Origin: Streptomyces endocoffeicus
GTDB taxonomy: Bacteria > Actinomycetota > Actinomycetes > Streptomycetales > Streptomycetaceae
DNA length: 64,000 nucleotides
Assembly: GCF_016741935.1 (NCBI RefSeq)
Contig: NZ_JAERRG010000008.1
Location: 248,001-312,000, forward strand
Direction: 5' to 3'
Shown: piece after piece, positions 19,895-28,877 of the stretch
How positions within the stretch are numbered: the stretch's first letter is position 1
How the letters are laid out: every line of letters begins with the position of its first letter
Translations under genes and position numbers: made by a program
Notes under the pieces: model-generated
The model's input: the letters and a program-made list of their open reading frames with translations, nothing else
Database searches by the model: none
What the model was told of the DNA's origin: nothing

Positions 19895-21463
19895 TCATCC
19901 CACGGGTACCGCGAGATAGGATCCGATGCGCGTGATCGCTTCGGACAGCTGCTCCCAGGGGCGAGCGGTGGTGACCCGGACGGCGCCACCGGACAGGCCG
20001 AACGTCAGAATGCCGGGGAACACCGAGACACCCGTCTCGCGCAGGATGTCGCGGAAGCACAGGTAGGAATCCGTCCAGTCGGCAAACTCCACCGTGGTGT
20101 TGATGGAGCAGTGCGGCACGACCACTCGCCCCGAGGCTTGGACGAGGCGTGTGGTGGTCGCCTCGCGCAACGTGGTGAGGGACTCCTGCCTGAACAAGCG
20201 GTCGGCGCGGTAGGACCGATAGGCGGCGCGCAGCCCGTCCGGGGCCACCTGGTAGTCCTTCTCGAACTCGTCGGCCTGCTCTGCTCCCGGTTCCTCCACC
20301 CCCTCGATGAGCCAGCGTTCCATCCGGGCCACGGTCTCGACGAGTGTGTAGAAGAATGACGGCGGGCCGCCGAACGTCGTCGAGGCGTATTCGTAGTACT
20401 CGGAGACGAAGCTCTGATCCGCCAGGAACCAGCCGATCTTCAGGCCCGGAGCGGACCAGGTCTTGGAGAGACTCGAAACGCGAATCACGTTCGGATTGGC
20501 CCGCGTCGGCGACCGGGTACCGGGCCGGCCCAGCCACTCGTGACACTCATCGAGAATGATCATGGTCGTGGGTGCCGCGGCTTCCAGCAGCTGCGCCAGT
20601 TCCTGCTCCGGGATGACGGCGCCGGTGGGATTGGCCGCCGTCTGGAGCATGACCATCGGAGTGTTCGGGGTGAGGGCCGCGATGAGCGGCCCCAGCGACA
20701 TCCGGCCGTCCCGGCAGGGCAGCGGTACGAGCCGCACGCCGCGACGCCGCGCGATCGACTCGACGAGAGGCGGGTAGTTGGGCGTGGCGCAGAGCACGGG
20801 CTCTCCGCCCTCGGGAGCGTTGTGCAGAATGAAGTCCGCCAGCGAGTTGATGGCGAACGTTCCGCCCATGGTCAGCGCCACGTTGTCGGAGGTATAACGG
20901 GCTCCCGTGATGCGGGCGGTCTCGTAGGCCGCTATGGCCTCGCGTGCCGGAACGCGTCCCCGAGAGTCCGAGTAGCCGTACCAGTCCCGGTTCAGGGCGA
21001 ACTCGATGGTGTGCTTCAACGCGGCGGGCAGGCCCCAGCGTTCCTCGTCGACGGACCCACTGGACAGGATGAGATGGTCGTCCGAGTGGAGGTCACCGTA
21101 GAGGTCATCGCGGAAGTACCAGTTGAACATCTCCTTGACGAAGCGCACGGTGGCACGGGACGAGAGCACCTCGGCCGGGTCCACCACCCGCCGGTGCCGT
21201 GCGGCCCGCCATCCCTCCGCCAGCCAGGGCCGGTGGGAGCGGTGCCCCAGCTCGTGCTCGATCCGGCCCAGCCACAGGTCCCGCAACTCGTAGGGATCAT
21301 GGGGGTCGCGGGCCCGCGAGAACACCTCCAGCGTCCGCTCGTCCACACCGGGATGGAACGTTGAGGGGGCGCCGGCCGCCGTGGGGGAGAGGGCGGCGGC
21401 CTGGCGTGCCTCCTCGGGAACGACGCTCAGCCGGGATCGCGGGACAGCGGCGAAGAGCTGCAT
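19895..21463 (-). CDS. PLP-dependent aminotransferase-fold enzyme, class I/II, long form
   Basis: The 522-residue product is a fold-type I PLP enzyme. It shows ILSSGSVDEERWGLP (about 147-161), YGYSDSRGRVPAREAIA (about 175-191), the aromatic-rich ATPNYPP (about 246-252), the aspartate region MIILDECHEWLG (about 321-332) and the PLP lysine in SSLSKTWSAPGLKIGW (about 350-365). At 522 residues it is about 100 longer than a usual class I aminotransferase, with a charged N-terminal 90-residue extension. The ATG at 21463 has AGGAG at 10 bases. Fold-type I enzymes also catalyse gamma-replacement and annulation, so transamination should not be assumed. The start lies 23 bases after the oxygenase gene. 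Confidence 0.85.
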   Translation of the reverse strand: MQLFAAVPRSRLSVVPEEARQAAALSPTAAGAPSTFHPGVDERTLEVFSRARDPHDPYELRDLWLGRIEHELGHRSHRPWLAEGWRAARHRRVVDPAEVLSSRATVRFVKEMFNWYFRDDLYGDLHSDDHLILSSGSVDEERWGLPAALKHTIEFALNRDWYGYSDSRGRVPAREAIAAYETARITGARYTSDNVALTMGGTFAINSLADFILHNAPEGGEPVLCATPNYPPLVESIARRRGVRLVPLPCRDGRMSLGPLIAALTPNTPMVMLQTAANPTGAVIPEQELAQLLEAAAPTTMIILDECHEWLGRPGTRSPTRANPNVIRVSSLSKTWSAPGLKIGWFLADQSFVSEYYEYASTTFGGPPSFFYTLVETVARMERWLIEGVEEPGAEQADEFEKDYQVAPDGLRAAYRSYRADRLFRQESLTTLREATTTRLVQASGRVVVPHCSINTTVEFADWTDSYLCFRDILRETGVSVFPGILTFGLSGGAVRVTTARPWEQLSEAITRIGSYLAVPVG

Positions 21464-21486
21464 GGCTTCTCCTATGGACACGCGCC

Positions 21487-22344
21487 CTACCTGATTCGGA
21501 GGCGCTTGAGGTGCCGACGACGGGCACGGGGGGCGAACGTGCCGGCTCTGCGGCCGTGGAAGTAGAAGGTGTTGTCGATGGCCAGGAGCAGACCGCGCTC
21601 CCAACGCACGCCGGTGTGGACACCAGGGGTGTACATGCTCGTGAGCAGCGCTCGCAGGGCGCGGTCGACACTGTCGTGCGAGGCGTCCGTGCCGGTGTGC
21701 GTCCATTCCAGCGGCTCCGACACGAAGTCCCGGAAGGAGAAGACACGCCGCCCGTCGACGCCCCTGAGGATCGGTGGTCCCTCGGCACTGCGGCGGTACC
21801 GCGTTCGGGACAGGATGGCCGACTCCGAGGACGTCAGACGGCTCGCGACCACATCCATGGGGGCCAGCACGGTCTGGGCCGCTCCCGTGGCGTCCCCCGG
21901 CTCGCAGCACATCAGGACGATGTAGCGGGGCTGTTCCGTCAGCGGGCGGCCGCTGCCCTCGGTGTGCAGGGAAAGCGAGTTGGCGGCGAACGGTTGCAGA
22001 GAGACGTCGTCGGTCCGTGACCCTTCGCCGACGAGGTTGAGCACCACGTCGAGCGAGACCCTCGGAAGTACGGCCGGGTCACTCTCGGGGAGCGGAGTGC
22101 CCAGCACGTGACCGAGCGCACGGAAGTGCTCGTCCGCGAGCGGCCGGTCGAGCAGACACGCGGCGAGTCCGGTCTCTCCCAGCCGGCCGAGGAAATCGTC
22201 CAGAGCAGGGCCCGGCACATCCTCCGCACGGGCCCTGGGGACCGGCACCGGTGGCGACGCCAGTTCGACTTCCCGCTCCAGAAGGTTCGCTCTCGATTCG
22301 ATGTGCGCGTCCGTGGCCCGGCTCACGAAAATTCCCTGCATCAT
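21487..22344 (-). CDS. Fe(II)/2-oxoglutarate oxygenase, clavaminate-synthase-like
   Basis: The 285-residue protein fits the TauD/clavaminate synthase-like oxygenases that hydroxylate amino acids and other small molecules. The iron triad appears as LHTEGSG (HxE, about residues 125-131) and the distal His in DNTFYFHGRRAG (about 256-267), whose arginine would bind 2-oxoglutarate. HxE instead of HxD is typical of VioC/AsnO/clavaminate-synthase relatives that act on amino-acid side chains. It is the first gene of the leftward operon. Two adjacent ATG codons are possible starts (22341 and 22344). The substrate is unknown. Confidence 0.85.
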   Translation of the reverse strand: MMQGIFVSRATDAHIESRANLLEREVELASPPVPVPRARAEDVPGPALDDFLGRLGETGLAACLLDRPLADEHFRALGHVLGTPLPESDPAVLPRVSLDVVLNLVGEGSRTDDVSLQPFAANSLSLHTEGSGRPLTEQPRYIVLMCCEPGDATGAAQTVLAPMDVVASRLTSSESAILSRTRYRRSAEGPPILRGVDGRRVFSFRDFVSEPLEWTHTGTDASHDSVDRALRALLTSMYTPGVHTGVRWERGLLLAIDNTFYFHGRRAGTFAPRARRRHLKRLRIR

Positions 22345-22642
22345 CTGCTGCGCTCCGAATTCCTTGACCGGCGAACGGGTTTTCAGCTCCTTTTGACGGC
22401 TCGCGAGACCGGCCTGTTGAGGCTCGTAAACGCCGTCGACACAATCAAGATATTCGGTGCGGTCGCTCGGACAATCCCCTTTCTCACTGAACGGTAATCG
22501 GTGGGTAACGGAAGGGGTGGAGCCGTGGGCGGCCGAAGACCGGCCAGTGGAAGAAGCAATTCGGGCAGGGCTTGCCCTGGCACTGGAGGGCCGCCCTAGC
22601 ATGGCGGACCTCAGAAGTCCCGGTTTGCTGGAAAGGGCTGAC
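22345..22642. promoter_or_regulatory. divergent promoter region of the two main operons
   Basis: About 300 bases separate the leftward oxygenase operon from the rightward ligase operon. Near-repeats TTGACCG (22364), TTGACGG (22393) and TTGAGGC (22417) lie in the left half. Direct heptamer repeats are how SARPs bind, but the spacing (29 and 24 bases) is not the classic 11-base multiple, so this is only suggestive. The rightward reading frame can be extended back to about 22457, but I see no homology there. Confidence 0.4.
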
Positions 22643-24295
22643 GTGAGAAACGGCGGAGCGATGAAGATGGTCATGGCACCCCACGGTGTTCCGCAAAAGG
22701 ACTTCGAGCGCGTCCACACGTACGGCGGCATCCCCTTCGGCAACGCCGCATCGGACGCGGGAACCATGCCCGCCCGGCTCTCGGCGCGTGCCCGCACCCA
22801 CGGCAGCCGGCCCTTCCTCACCACGTTCTCCGAGCAGGGCGAGGAACAGACCCTCTCCTACCGTGAGTTCGAGACCCTGAGCCGTCGGACGGGCAGTTGG
22901 CTCGCGCGTCACACAGGGGTCGCCGCCGGTGGAGTGGCCGCACTGCTGCCCGTCAACGACGCCGTGTCGCTGGCGGCACTCTTCGCCCTGCAACGCGTCG
23001 GCTGCGCGGTGTTGCTGCTGAACCCCGCGGACCCGCCCGCCCGGCTGCGTGAGCAGATGGGCCGCCTCCAGGTGTCAGCTGTCGTCCGCTCTCCCTCCGT
23101 TCCGGACACGGTGCTCCCGGAGGCAGTCGAACTGCCGGAACTCTTGTCAGGCATCGATCCGGCTGCGGAGTCCGACGCCGCCCCCGCGGCGGATCCGTGG
23201 GCCGATGCGCTGTACTTCGGCACCTCGGGCTCGACCGCCGCGGCCAAACTGGTGGCCCAGTCGCATCGCAACGCGACAGCGAACGCCGATGCCCTGGTGC
23301 GACACCACGCCTTGCTGCCCGGCGACCGCATCCTGGGCTGCCTGCCGGTCCACCACGTCAACGGATTGCACTTCACCGTGTTCGGAACGGTGACGGCCGG
23401 CGCGCACCTCGTGCTCGCCAGGAAGTTTGACCCCTTCAGTTACCCGGACCTCTTCGAGAGGTTCCGACCCCGTGTGGCGAGCGTGGTCCCCAGCATCCTC
23501 GAAACCATGCTGGCCGTGCGAATGCCGGACCTGTCGTCCCGGTTCGACTACTTCGTCACGGCGGCCGCTCCCTTGGCGACGGCGACGGCGCGGGCGATGG
23601 CGTCCCGGGCCGGAACACGCGTCATACAGGGATACGGCCTCACCGAGACCACCAACTTCTCCACCACCATGCCGACGGACCTGCACGAGGACGCCTACCG
23701 CCGCCTGATGCTGGACACCGACACCCCGTCCGTCGGCACCGCCTTCCCCGGCAACGACGTGGCCGTACTGAACGACCGCGGAGAACGTGCCCGGCCCGGC
23801 GAGAGGGGTGAGATCTGCATGCGTGGCCACAACGTGATGACACGCTACGTCGGCAATCCGCAGGCCACCTCGCGGGCCTTCGCCGACGGATGGTTCCACT
23901 CCGGAGACCTCGGCTATCACCAGGTGGACGCGCGGAGCGGCCGCACCTTCTTCGTCATCACCGGCAGGTGCAAGCACGTCGCCAAGGTGCGCGGAGAATC
24001 GGTCTCCCTCGACGAGATGGAGCGAGTCCTGCGGGCGGTGCCGCAGGTGGTGGACGCGGCGGTGGCCGCGCTGCCGCACCGTTTCCTCGGCGAGGAGGTG
24101 GTTGCCGCCCTCGTCCTGGCCCCGGGAGTCACTCGGGCCGACTGCCGGCCGGCGCTGTCCGCGGCGTTCTCTCCCGCCGTCCACCCCAGCCGGATCGTGC
24201 GACTCGACGCGATCCCGCGCACCCCGACCGGCAAGATCCTGCGGCCCGAACTCATCCGACAGCTGTCCACCTCCGTACCTGGCGCACCAGCGTGA
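22643..24295 (+). CDS. AMP-forming acyl-CoA/acyl-ACP ligase
   Basis: The 550-residue product is an ANL-superfamily ligase that adenylates a carboxylic acid and passes it to CoA or a carrier protein. The P-loop reads YFGTSGSTAAAKLVAQ, weaker than the usual SSGTTGxPKG but with the invariant lysine. It is followed by GYGLTETTNFSTT, the hinge HSGDLGYHQVD and the C-terminal RTPTGKILRPEL with the catalytic lysine. The GTG at 22643 is 5 bases after GGAAAGGG; an ATG at 22661 is an alternative. It heads the long operon with an aldehyde dehydrogenase and an ACP downstream, so it may activate the acid made by that dehydrogenase. Confidence 0.85.
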   Translation: MRNGGAMKMVMAPHGVPQKDFERVHTYGGIPFGNAASDAGTMPARLSARARTHGSRPFLTTFSEQGEEQTLSYREFETLSRRTGSWLARHTGVAAGGVAALLPVNDAVSLAALFALQRVGCAVLLLNPADPPARLREQMGRLQVSAVVRSPSVPDTVLPEAVELPELLSGIDPAAESDAAPAADPWADALYFGTSGSTAAAKLVAQSHRNATANADALVRHHALLPGDRILGCLPVHHVNGLHFTVFGTVTAGAHLVLARKFDPFSYPDLFERFRPRVASVVPSILETMLAVRMPDLSSRFDYFVTAAAPLATATARAMASRAGTRVIQGYGLTETTNFSTTMPTDLHEDAYRRLMLDTDTPSVGTAFPGNDVAVLNDRGERARPGERGEICMRGHNVMTRYVGNPQATSRAFADGWFHSGDLGYHQVDARSGRTFFVITGRCKHVAKVRGESVSLDEMERVLRAVPQVVDAAVAALPHRFLGEEVVAALVLAPGVTRADCRPALSAAFSPAVHPSRIVRLDAIPRTPTGKILRPELIRQLSTSVPGAPA

Positions 24296-24323
24296 GGGCT
24301 GTCGATCCCGGACAGGAGGCCCC

Positions 24324-25694
24324 ATGGCCGTGCAGCACGACACCACCAGCCTGACCGACCCGCGCACCGGGCTCGTGCGGCGTGAGATACCCGTCAGCGG
24401 CGCACGTGCCGTGGTCGGCGCCGTCGCCGGCGCCAGGCGAGCACAGCCCGCATGGGCCGCGCTGACCCCGGCACGCAGATCGAGGCTGCTGCTCAGGCTG
24501 GCGGACTCGATCGAGGACCGGGCCGACGAGTACGTGGACGCGGAACGGGCCGGTACCGGCAAACCCGAGGCCGAGGCCCGTAACGAGGTAGAGCAGAGTG
24601 CCGACGTGCTCCGCTTCTTCGCGGGAGCCCTGCGGACCGGCAACAGTCCGGCTGCCGGGCACCTGCTCCCCGGGCACGAGAGCTGGGTCCGGTGGGAACC
24701 GCTCGGCGTGGTCGCCGCGATCACTCCGTGGAACTATCCCCTGCTGATGACCGTGTGGCGTGCCGCGCCGGCTCTCGCGGCCGGGAACACCGTGGTCGTC
24801 AAGCCGGCCGAGACCACCCCCGACTCCGCACTGACGCTCGGCCGGTACTGCGACGAAATCCTCGGCCCGGGCATTCTGACCGTCGTACCGGGAGACCGGG
24901 AGACCGGGCGTCTGCTCGTCGGCTCTTCGGTGGACGCGGTGGCCTTCACCGGCAGCACCGCAGGAGGGCTCGACGTGGTGCGCAGGGCGGGCCTGCGCCG
25001 GGTCTCCCTGGAGCTGGGCGGAAACGCGCCCGCCGTGGTACTGCCCGACGCGGGCGAGGAAACCTACGGAACACTGGTCCGCGCCTGCACGTACAACGCA
25101 GGCCAGAGCTGTGCTTCCCCGGCCAGGGTCATCACCCTGCGCGAGAACTACCTGGAGGTCGTGGAGCGCCTGGCCAAGGAGATGGCCGCCCGGTGCGCCG
25201 GAACGGAATTCGGCCCGCTCAACAACCCGGCCCAGGCGGCCCGCTACGACCGTGTCCTGGAGAGCAGCCGCGCCGGCGTTCGGCACGTCGGCAACATCGT
25301 CACGGAGCCCGGCGAGACAGGAGGGTACTGGCGCCCGGGCCAGGTGCTGGCGGACCTCCCGTCCTGGGATCCGGCCGTAAAGGAGGAGGTCTTCGCACCG
25401 GTGCTGACGGTCCAGGCCGCAGCCGGACTCGACGCGGCGGTCGCCATGGCCAACAGCGTTCCCCAGGCCCTCGGCGCCAGCGTCTGGAGCACGTCCGTGG
25501 ACGTCGCACTGAGCGTGGCGGGCTCGCTCGACGCCGGAGAGACGTGGATCAACTGCCATCTGGAGCAGACCCCCGAACTTCCACACGGCGGGCGCAGGGG
25601 CTCCGGGCACGGCACCGACCTGAGCGTGCTCGCACTGTCCGAGTACCAGCGCCCCAAGACCGTCACGGTCCGTCGCCTGGGGCAGCAGCGGTGA
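24324..25694 (+). CDS. NAD(P)-dependent aldehyde dehydrogenase
   Basis: The 456-residue protein is a typical ALDH that oxidises an aldehyde to an acid. It shows AAITPWNYPLLM (about residues 133-144), KPAETTPDSA (about 158-167), FTGSTAGGLDVV (about 207-218), the general-base motif LELGGNAPAVV (about 230-240) and the nucleophile in NAGQSCASPA (about 263-272). GGAGG precedes the ATG at 24324. The stop overlaps the next gene as GTGA. In the published SB-203208 pathway an ALDH (SbzJ) oxidises 2-sulfamoylacetaldehyde, and this gene is a candidate for that role. Specificity cannot be read from the sequence. Confidence 0.9.
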   Translation: MAVQHDTTSLTDPRTGLVRREIPVSGARAVVGAVAGARRAQPAWAALTPARRSRLLLRLADSIEDRADEYVDAERAGTGKPEAEARNEVEQSADVLRFFAGALRTGNSPAAGHLLPGHESWVRWEPLGVVAAITPWNYPLLMTVWRAAPALAAGNTVVVKPAETTPDSALTLGRYCDEILGPGILTVVPGDRETGRLLVGSSVDAVAFTGSTAGGLDVVRRAGLRRVSLELGGNAPAVVLPDAGEETYGTLVRACTYNAGQSCASPARVITLRENYLEVVERLAKEMAARCAGTEFGPLNNPAQAARYDRVLESSRAGVRHVGNIVTEPGETGGYWRPGQVLADLPSWDPAVKEEVFAPVLTVQAAAGLDAAVAMANSVPQALGASVWSTSVDVALSVAGSLDAGETWINCHLEQTPELPHGGRRGSGHGTDLSVLALSEYQRPKTVTVRRLGQQR

Positions 25695-26242
25695 GGCCGG
25701 CTACGGCCAGTGGCTGGACCTGGGAGACCGCGCGGGACCCGGACGAGGTGCACGCCCTGCTCTGTGCCTGCGACGCCCACCAGGCCCGGAACTACGGGTC
25801 ACCGACGCCCGTACGCAACGCCGGGACGACCGCCCGCCGGGTCCGGGCCGGTGAGGTCCACCTGCTGCGCCACGAGGGCGAGCCCGCCGGCATGTTCACC
25901 CTGTCCTGGGAACCGCCCTTCGCCCTGGACCCGGACGCCTTCCCGCCCGCCCTCAGGCCGGCCTACCTCGGACGCCTCGCCGTCGCCCCGGCCCGGCTCG
26001 CCGACGGGGCACCTGTGGGCGCGAGCTGCGTGCGACGCGCCCTGGAACTGGCCGCGGACAACGGCGCGGACGCTCTGCGCGCCGAGGCGAATCCGGACCT
26101 GACCGACACGGTGAAGCTGCTGGAACTGCTCGGTCTGCGCCGGCACGCGAGGGTGCTGACGGACGCCGAGGGCCGGCGCACCGTGCGCCTCCACAAGAAC
26201 CTCACCCCCTGCCCGATCACCGCGTCGAAGGAACGGCGATGA
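25691..26242 (+). CDS. GNAT family N-acetyltransferase-like protein
   Basis: The 183-residue product has a GNAT-like order: an N-terminal helix region (DPDEVHALLCACDAHQ), central strands GEVHLLRHEGEPAGMFTLS, the acyl-CoA-binding strand and helix YLGRLAVAPARLADGAPVGASC (shown in two parts: YLGRLAVAPA and GAPVGASCVRRALELA), then DALRAEANPDLTDTVKLLE. It starts at a GTG overlapping the ALDH stop and ends in an ATGA overlap with the next gene, so it is translationally coupled on both sides. In aminoacyl-type pathways GNAT proteins may transfer from carrier proteins rather than acetyl-CoA. Substrate unknown. Confidence 0.75.
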   Translation: MRPATASGWTWETARDPDEVHALLCACDAHQARNYGSPTPVRNAGTTARRVRAGEVHLLRHEGEPAGMFTLSWEPPFALDPDAFPPALRPAYLGRLAVAPARLADGAPVGASCVRRALELAADNGADALRAEANPDLTDTVKLLELLGLRRHARVLTDAEGRRTVRLHKNLTPCPITASKERR

Positions 26243-27237
26243 ACATTCGCAAGGAGACCGTGGGCCGCACACGCGGGCATCGTGGCCAGTGCCCGACCCG
26301 GGTCGACTCCTACACGCTCGATACCGGAGCCGGTCTCACCGCCGTGATCTGGACCTACGGCGCCTCGACGGTGGAGGTGCTGACACCGGACCGTGCCGGC
26401 CGCATGGACAACACCGTGCTGCGGCTGCCCGATCTGAACGACTACGAGGACCGGCGGCGCAACCCTTACGTCGGAGCGACGCTCGGCCGCTACTGCCGGG
26501 TCGTCGGGGATGGGCGGATCCTGCTCGACGGCGTCGAGCATCAGCTCGACCGGAACGATGGCAAACACCACGTCCACGGTGGCGCCATAGGCTTCGACCG
26601 ATACGTGTGGGAGGCCGACGCCGAGTGCCTCGACGACGAACTCGTCCTCTACCTCAGCCTGGTCACTCCGGACGGTGACCAGGGCTATCCAGGGGCGCTG
26701 TCGGCCGAGGTGGTCTACCGGGTGGACCGCCACCGGCGGCTCACGTTCGAGTACCGGGCCACGTCGACGGCACCCACGGTCTGTGCCCTCACCAACCACG
26801 CGTTCTGGAATCTGGCCGGCACGGGCACCGTGGACCGTCAGCACCTGGCCGTCAACGCGAACCGTGCCGTGGTGTTCGACAGTGAGCTGGTACCGCTCCT
26901 CAGCCCTCCGGAAAGCGTCGTGGGCACACCGCTCGACTACCGGAGGCCGCGGCCCATCGCCGACGCCCGCATCGACAACTGCTTCGTGCTGGACGACCCT
27001 TCCTGGGCAGCGGAGTTGTACGACCCGGTCGGCGGCCGCGCGATGAGAGTGACCACGGACCAGAGGGGTCTGGGTGTGTACTCCGCGGACGGTTTCACCG
27101 ATCACCCGCGCGGAGGACTGTGCCTTGAGGCGGGAGCCGTCCCGGACCCGCCCGGCCAGGAGGTGTCCGCCTCCGTCCGCCTCGATCCGGGCCAGGTCTA
27201 CCGCCATCGGACGACACACCAGTTCCTGACCCGCTGA
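26239..27237 (+). CDS. aldose 1-epimerase (GalM-like) fold protein
   Basis: The 332-residue protein matches galactose mutarotases, which interconvert alpha and beta anomers of aldoses. Family landmarks are NPYVGATLGRYCRVV (about residues 75-89; the usual motif is ...GRxANRI), the histidine in NDGKHHVHGG (about 107-116), the catalytic-type histidine in CALTNHAFWNLAG (about 181-193) and the acidic end LCLEAGAVPDPPG. Cys replaces the usual Ala-Asn in the GRYCR motif. No sugar-transfer gene is near, so it may act on a pathway intermediate with a hemiacetal. Translation is coupled to the GNAT gene by ATGA. Confidence 0.82.
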   Translation: MNIRKETVGRTRGHRGQCPTRVDSYTLDTGAGLTAVIWTYGASTVEVLTPDRAGRMDNTVLRLPDLNDYEDRRRNPYVGATLGRYCRVVGDGRILLDGVEHQLDRNDGKHHVHGGAIGFDRYVWEADAECLDDELVLYLSLVTPDGDQGYPGALSAEVVYRVDRHRRLTFEYRATSTAPTVCALTNHAFWNLAGTGTVDRQHLAVNANRAVVFDSELVPLLSPPESVVGTPLDYRRPRPIADARIDNCFVLDDPSWAAELYDPVGGRAMRVTTDQRGLGVYSADGFTDHPRGGLCLEAGAVPDPPGQEVSASVRLDPGQVYRHRTTHQFLTR

Positions 27238-27247
27238 GGAGGCCGAC

Positions 27248-27520
27248 ATGGACCCGACCCTCATGTCCGTGACCGACGTCGTCCGGCGTGTCCTGCCCGA
27301 GGACCGGGTACGGGCGATGTCCGGGCCCGACCACGAACTCCGCGACCTCGGACTCGGATCGCTGGAGCTGGTGAGCCTGCTGGTCGCCCTCGAAGACGCC
27401 TTCTCGGTGCGCTTGCCGGCAGACGTCATGCACCACGCCACCTTCCGCAGCGTTCGCACGCTCACAGCGGCACTTCAGACGACACCAGGTATCGAGGATC
27501 CCCATGCCCGTCCACGGTGA
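27248..27520 (+). CDS. acyl carrier protein
   Basis: The 90-residue product is a stand-alone carrier protein. The phosphopantetheine serine lies in LRDLGLGSLELVSLL (about residues 31-45), followed by ALEDAFSVRLPAD. The rest is a four-helix bundle of normal length with a short basic tail. GAGGAGG precedes the ATG. It overlaps the following oxidoreductase gene by 17 bases. With the AMP ligase and GNAT genes upstream it probably carries the activated acid during transfer. A second carrier protein is encoded at 48907. Confidence 0.9.
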   Translation: MDPTLMSVTDVVRRVLPEDRVRAMSGPDHELRDLGLGSLELVSLLVALEDAFSVRLPADVMHHATFRSVRTLTAALQTTPGIEDPHARPR

Positions 27521-28460
27521 CACCATCAGGTTCGGCGTCCACTCGGGCCAGCAGAACCGTACGTTCGACGAGTCCCTTCTGCTCTGGCAGCGCGCCGAAG
27601 CGCTCGGATACCAATGGGCGTCCGTCTTCGACCACTTCAGGCCCCCGCTGGGCGGCCCCGACGGCCCCTGCTTCGACGGGATGACGCTGCTGGCCGCGCT
27701 GGCGGCGCGCACCAGTCGGATCCGCTGCGCCCTCATGGTCTCTGCTCCCACGTGGCGCCACCCGGCGGTAGCCGCCGTCATGGCCGCGACCATCGACCAC
27801 ATCTCCGGCGGACGCCTGGAGTTCGGCCTGGGCGCGGGCGGCGACGACCTCGGCTACGCACAGTACGGCATCCCCTTTCCCGCGGCCGGGACACGTATGG
27901 ACCTGCTGGAAGAGGCATGCAGGGTGGCACGGGCGCTGTGGACGCAAGAGGTTTCGGACTTCTCGGGGCAACACGTGAAGCTGAATGCCGCGCACCTGGC
28001 GCCCAAGCCGTTGCAGTCCAGGATTCCACTGGTGATCGGCGGGGATGGCGAAAAGCGCATGCTGAGGATCGTGGCCGAGCACGCCGACATCTGGAACACA
28101 CTCGCCGGCACCCCCGAGTCATACCGCCGGAAGCGCGACGCACTGTCCGGTCACTGTGCCGAGATCGGACGGTCCCCGGACGAGATCCGTAGGTCGGTCA
28201 CGTTCCGAGCCGTACTCGCGGAGAACGAACGAGAAGCAGCAACTCGAAAGGAAGAACTGCTGCGACGTCTTCCCGCGAACTCTCCGCTGCTCGACGAGTA
28301 TGTGACTTTCGGTACGCCCGAACAATGCGTGACCGACCTCCTTCGCTTTCGTGCGCTGGGGGTTACCGACTTCATACTCGGGGTCCGTCCGCCGATCGAC
28401 TGGCCCACCGTCGAACTGGTAGCTCGTCAAGTAATGCCGGCCGTGATTACCGCGCGGTGA
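27504..28460 (+). CDS. luciferase-like (LLM class) flavin or F420-dependent oxidoreductase
   Basis: The 318-residue protein has the LLM TIM-barrel pattern: FGVHSGQQNRTFDE, WASVFDHFRPPLGGP (about residues 33-47), the CALMVSAPTWRHPAVAA strand (about 75-91), LEFGLGAGGDDLGYAQYG (about 107-124) and IPLVIGGDGEKRMLRIVAEHAD (given in part: PLVIGGDGEKRML). This family oxidises or hydroxylates with reduced FMN, or reduces with F420H2. The early AxxFDHF motif is frequent in F420 users. Substrate unknown. Confidence 0.85.
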   Translation: MPVHGDTIRFGVHSGQQNRTFDESLLLWQRAEALGYQWASVFDHFRPPLGGPDGPCFDGMTLLAALAARTSRIRCALMVSAPTWRHPAVAAVMAATIDHISGGRLEFGLGAGGDDLGYAQYGIPFPAAGTRMDLLEEACRVARALWTQEVSDFSGQHVKLNAAHLAPKPLQSRIPLVIGGDGEKRMLRIVAEHADIWNTLAGTPESYRRKRDALSGHCAEIGRSPDEIRRSVTFRAVLAENEREAATRKEELLRRLPANSPLLDEYVTFGTPEQCVTDLLRFRALGVTDFILGVRPPIDWPTVELVARQVMPAVITAR

Positions 28461-28547
28461 GTTTGCCGTGGAATCTGGCCATTCACAGGCCGGCGGCTGA
28501 AGCGTATGGTCTGCTTGCAGGAAATGACGCAGGGAGGTGCTGGAAAA

Positions 28548-28877
28548 ATGGTGACAGTGATCGAGACGTGGCGACTCAAGGAACAGTTCGCCGGACAGTC
28601 GCTGGAACTCATGCAGAAGATGGACGATATCGTCGGGCCGGCCGCCCACGTGGACCCGGGCTGGTGCGAGCACGGCCGGTTCTTCCAACGTCGGAGCAGG
28701 CCCGGCGAGATATGGATGATGTACACCTGGCGCAGCCGGGCCGAGCACGAAGTGTTCATCAAGAACGAGGAATTGCTTCTCACCGACTTCTACGACCGGT
28801 ACTGTGCCGGGCGGCGTGAAATCACCTACTTCGACGAGCTCCCGGTGGACGTCGATGCTGTCGGCACCACTTCCTGA
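28548..28877 (+). CDS. small ABM-like protein of unknown function
   Basis: The 109-residue product looks like a dimeric alpha-beta barrel protein related to antibiotic-biosynthesis monooxygenase (ABM) or EthD-type proteins: VTVIETWRLKEQFAGQSLELM, WCEHGRFFQRR, GEIWMMYTWRSRAEHEVF. Such proteins may be cofactor-free oxygenases, cyclases or chaperones. GGAGG lies about 10 bases before the ATG. It follows an 87-base gap, the largest in this operon, and overlaps the decarboxylase gene by 23 bases, so the two are probably made together. Family assignment is tentative. Confidence 0.6.
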   Translation: MVTVIETWRLKEQFAGQSLELMQKMDDIVGPAAHVDPGWCEHGRFFQRRSRPGEIWMMYTWRSRAEHEVFIKNEELLLTDFYDRYCAGRREITYFDELPVDVDAVGTTS

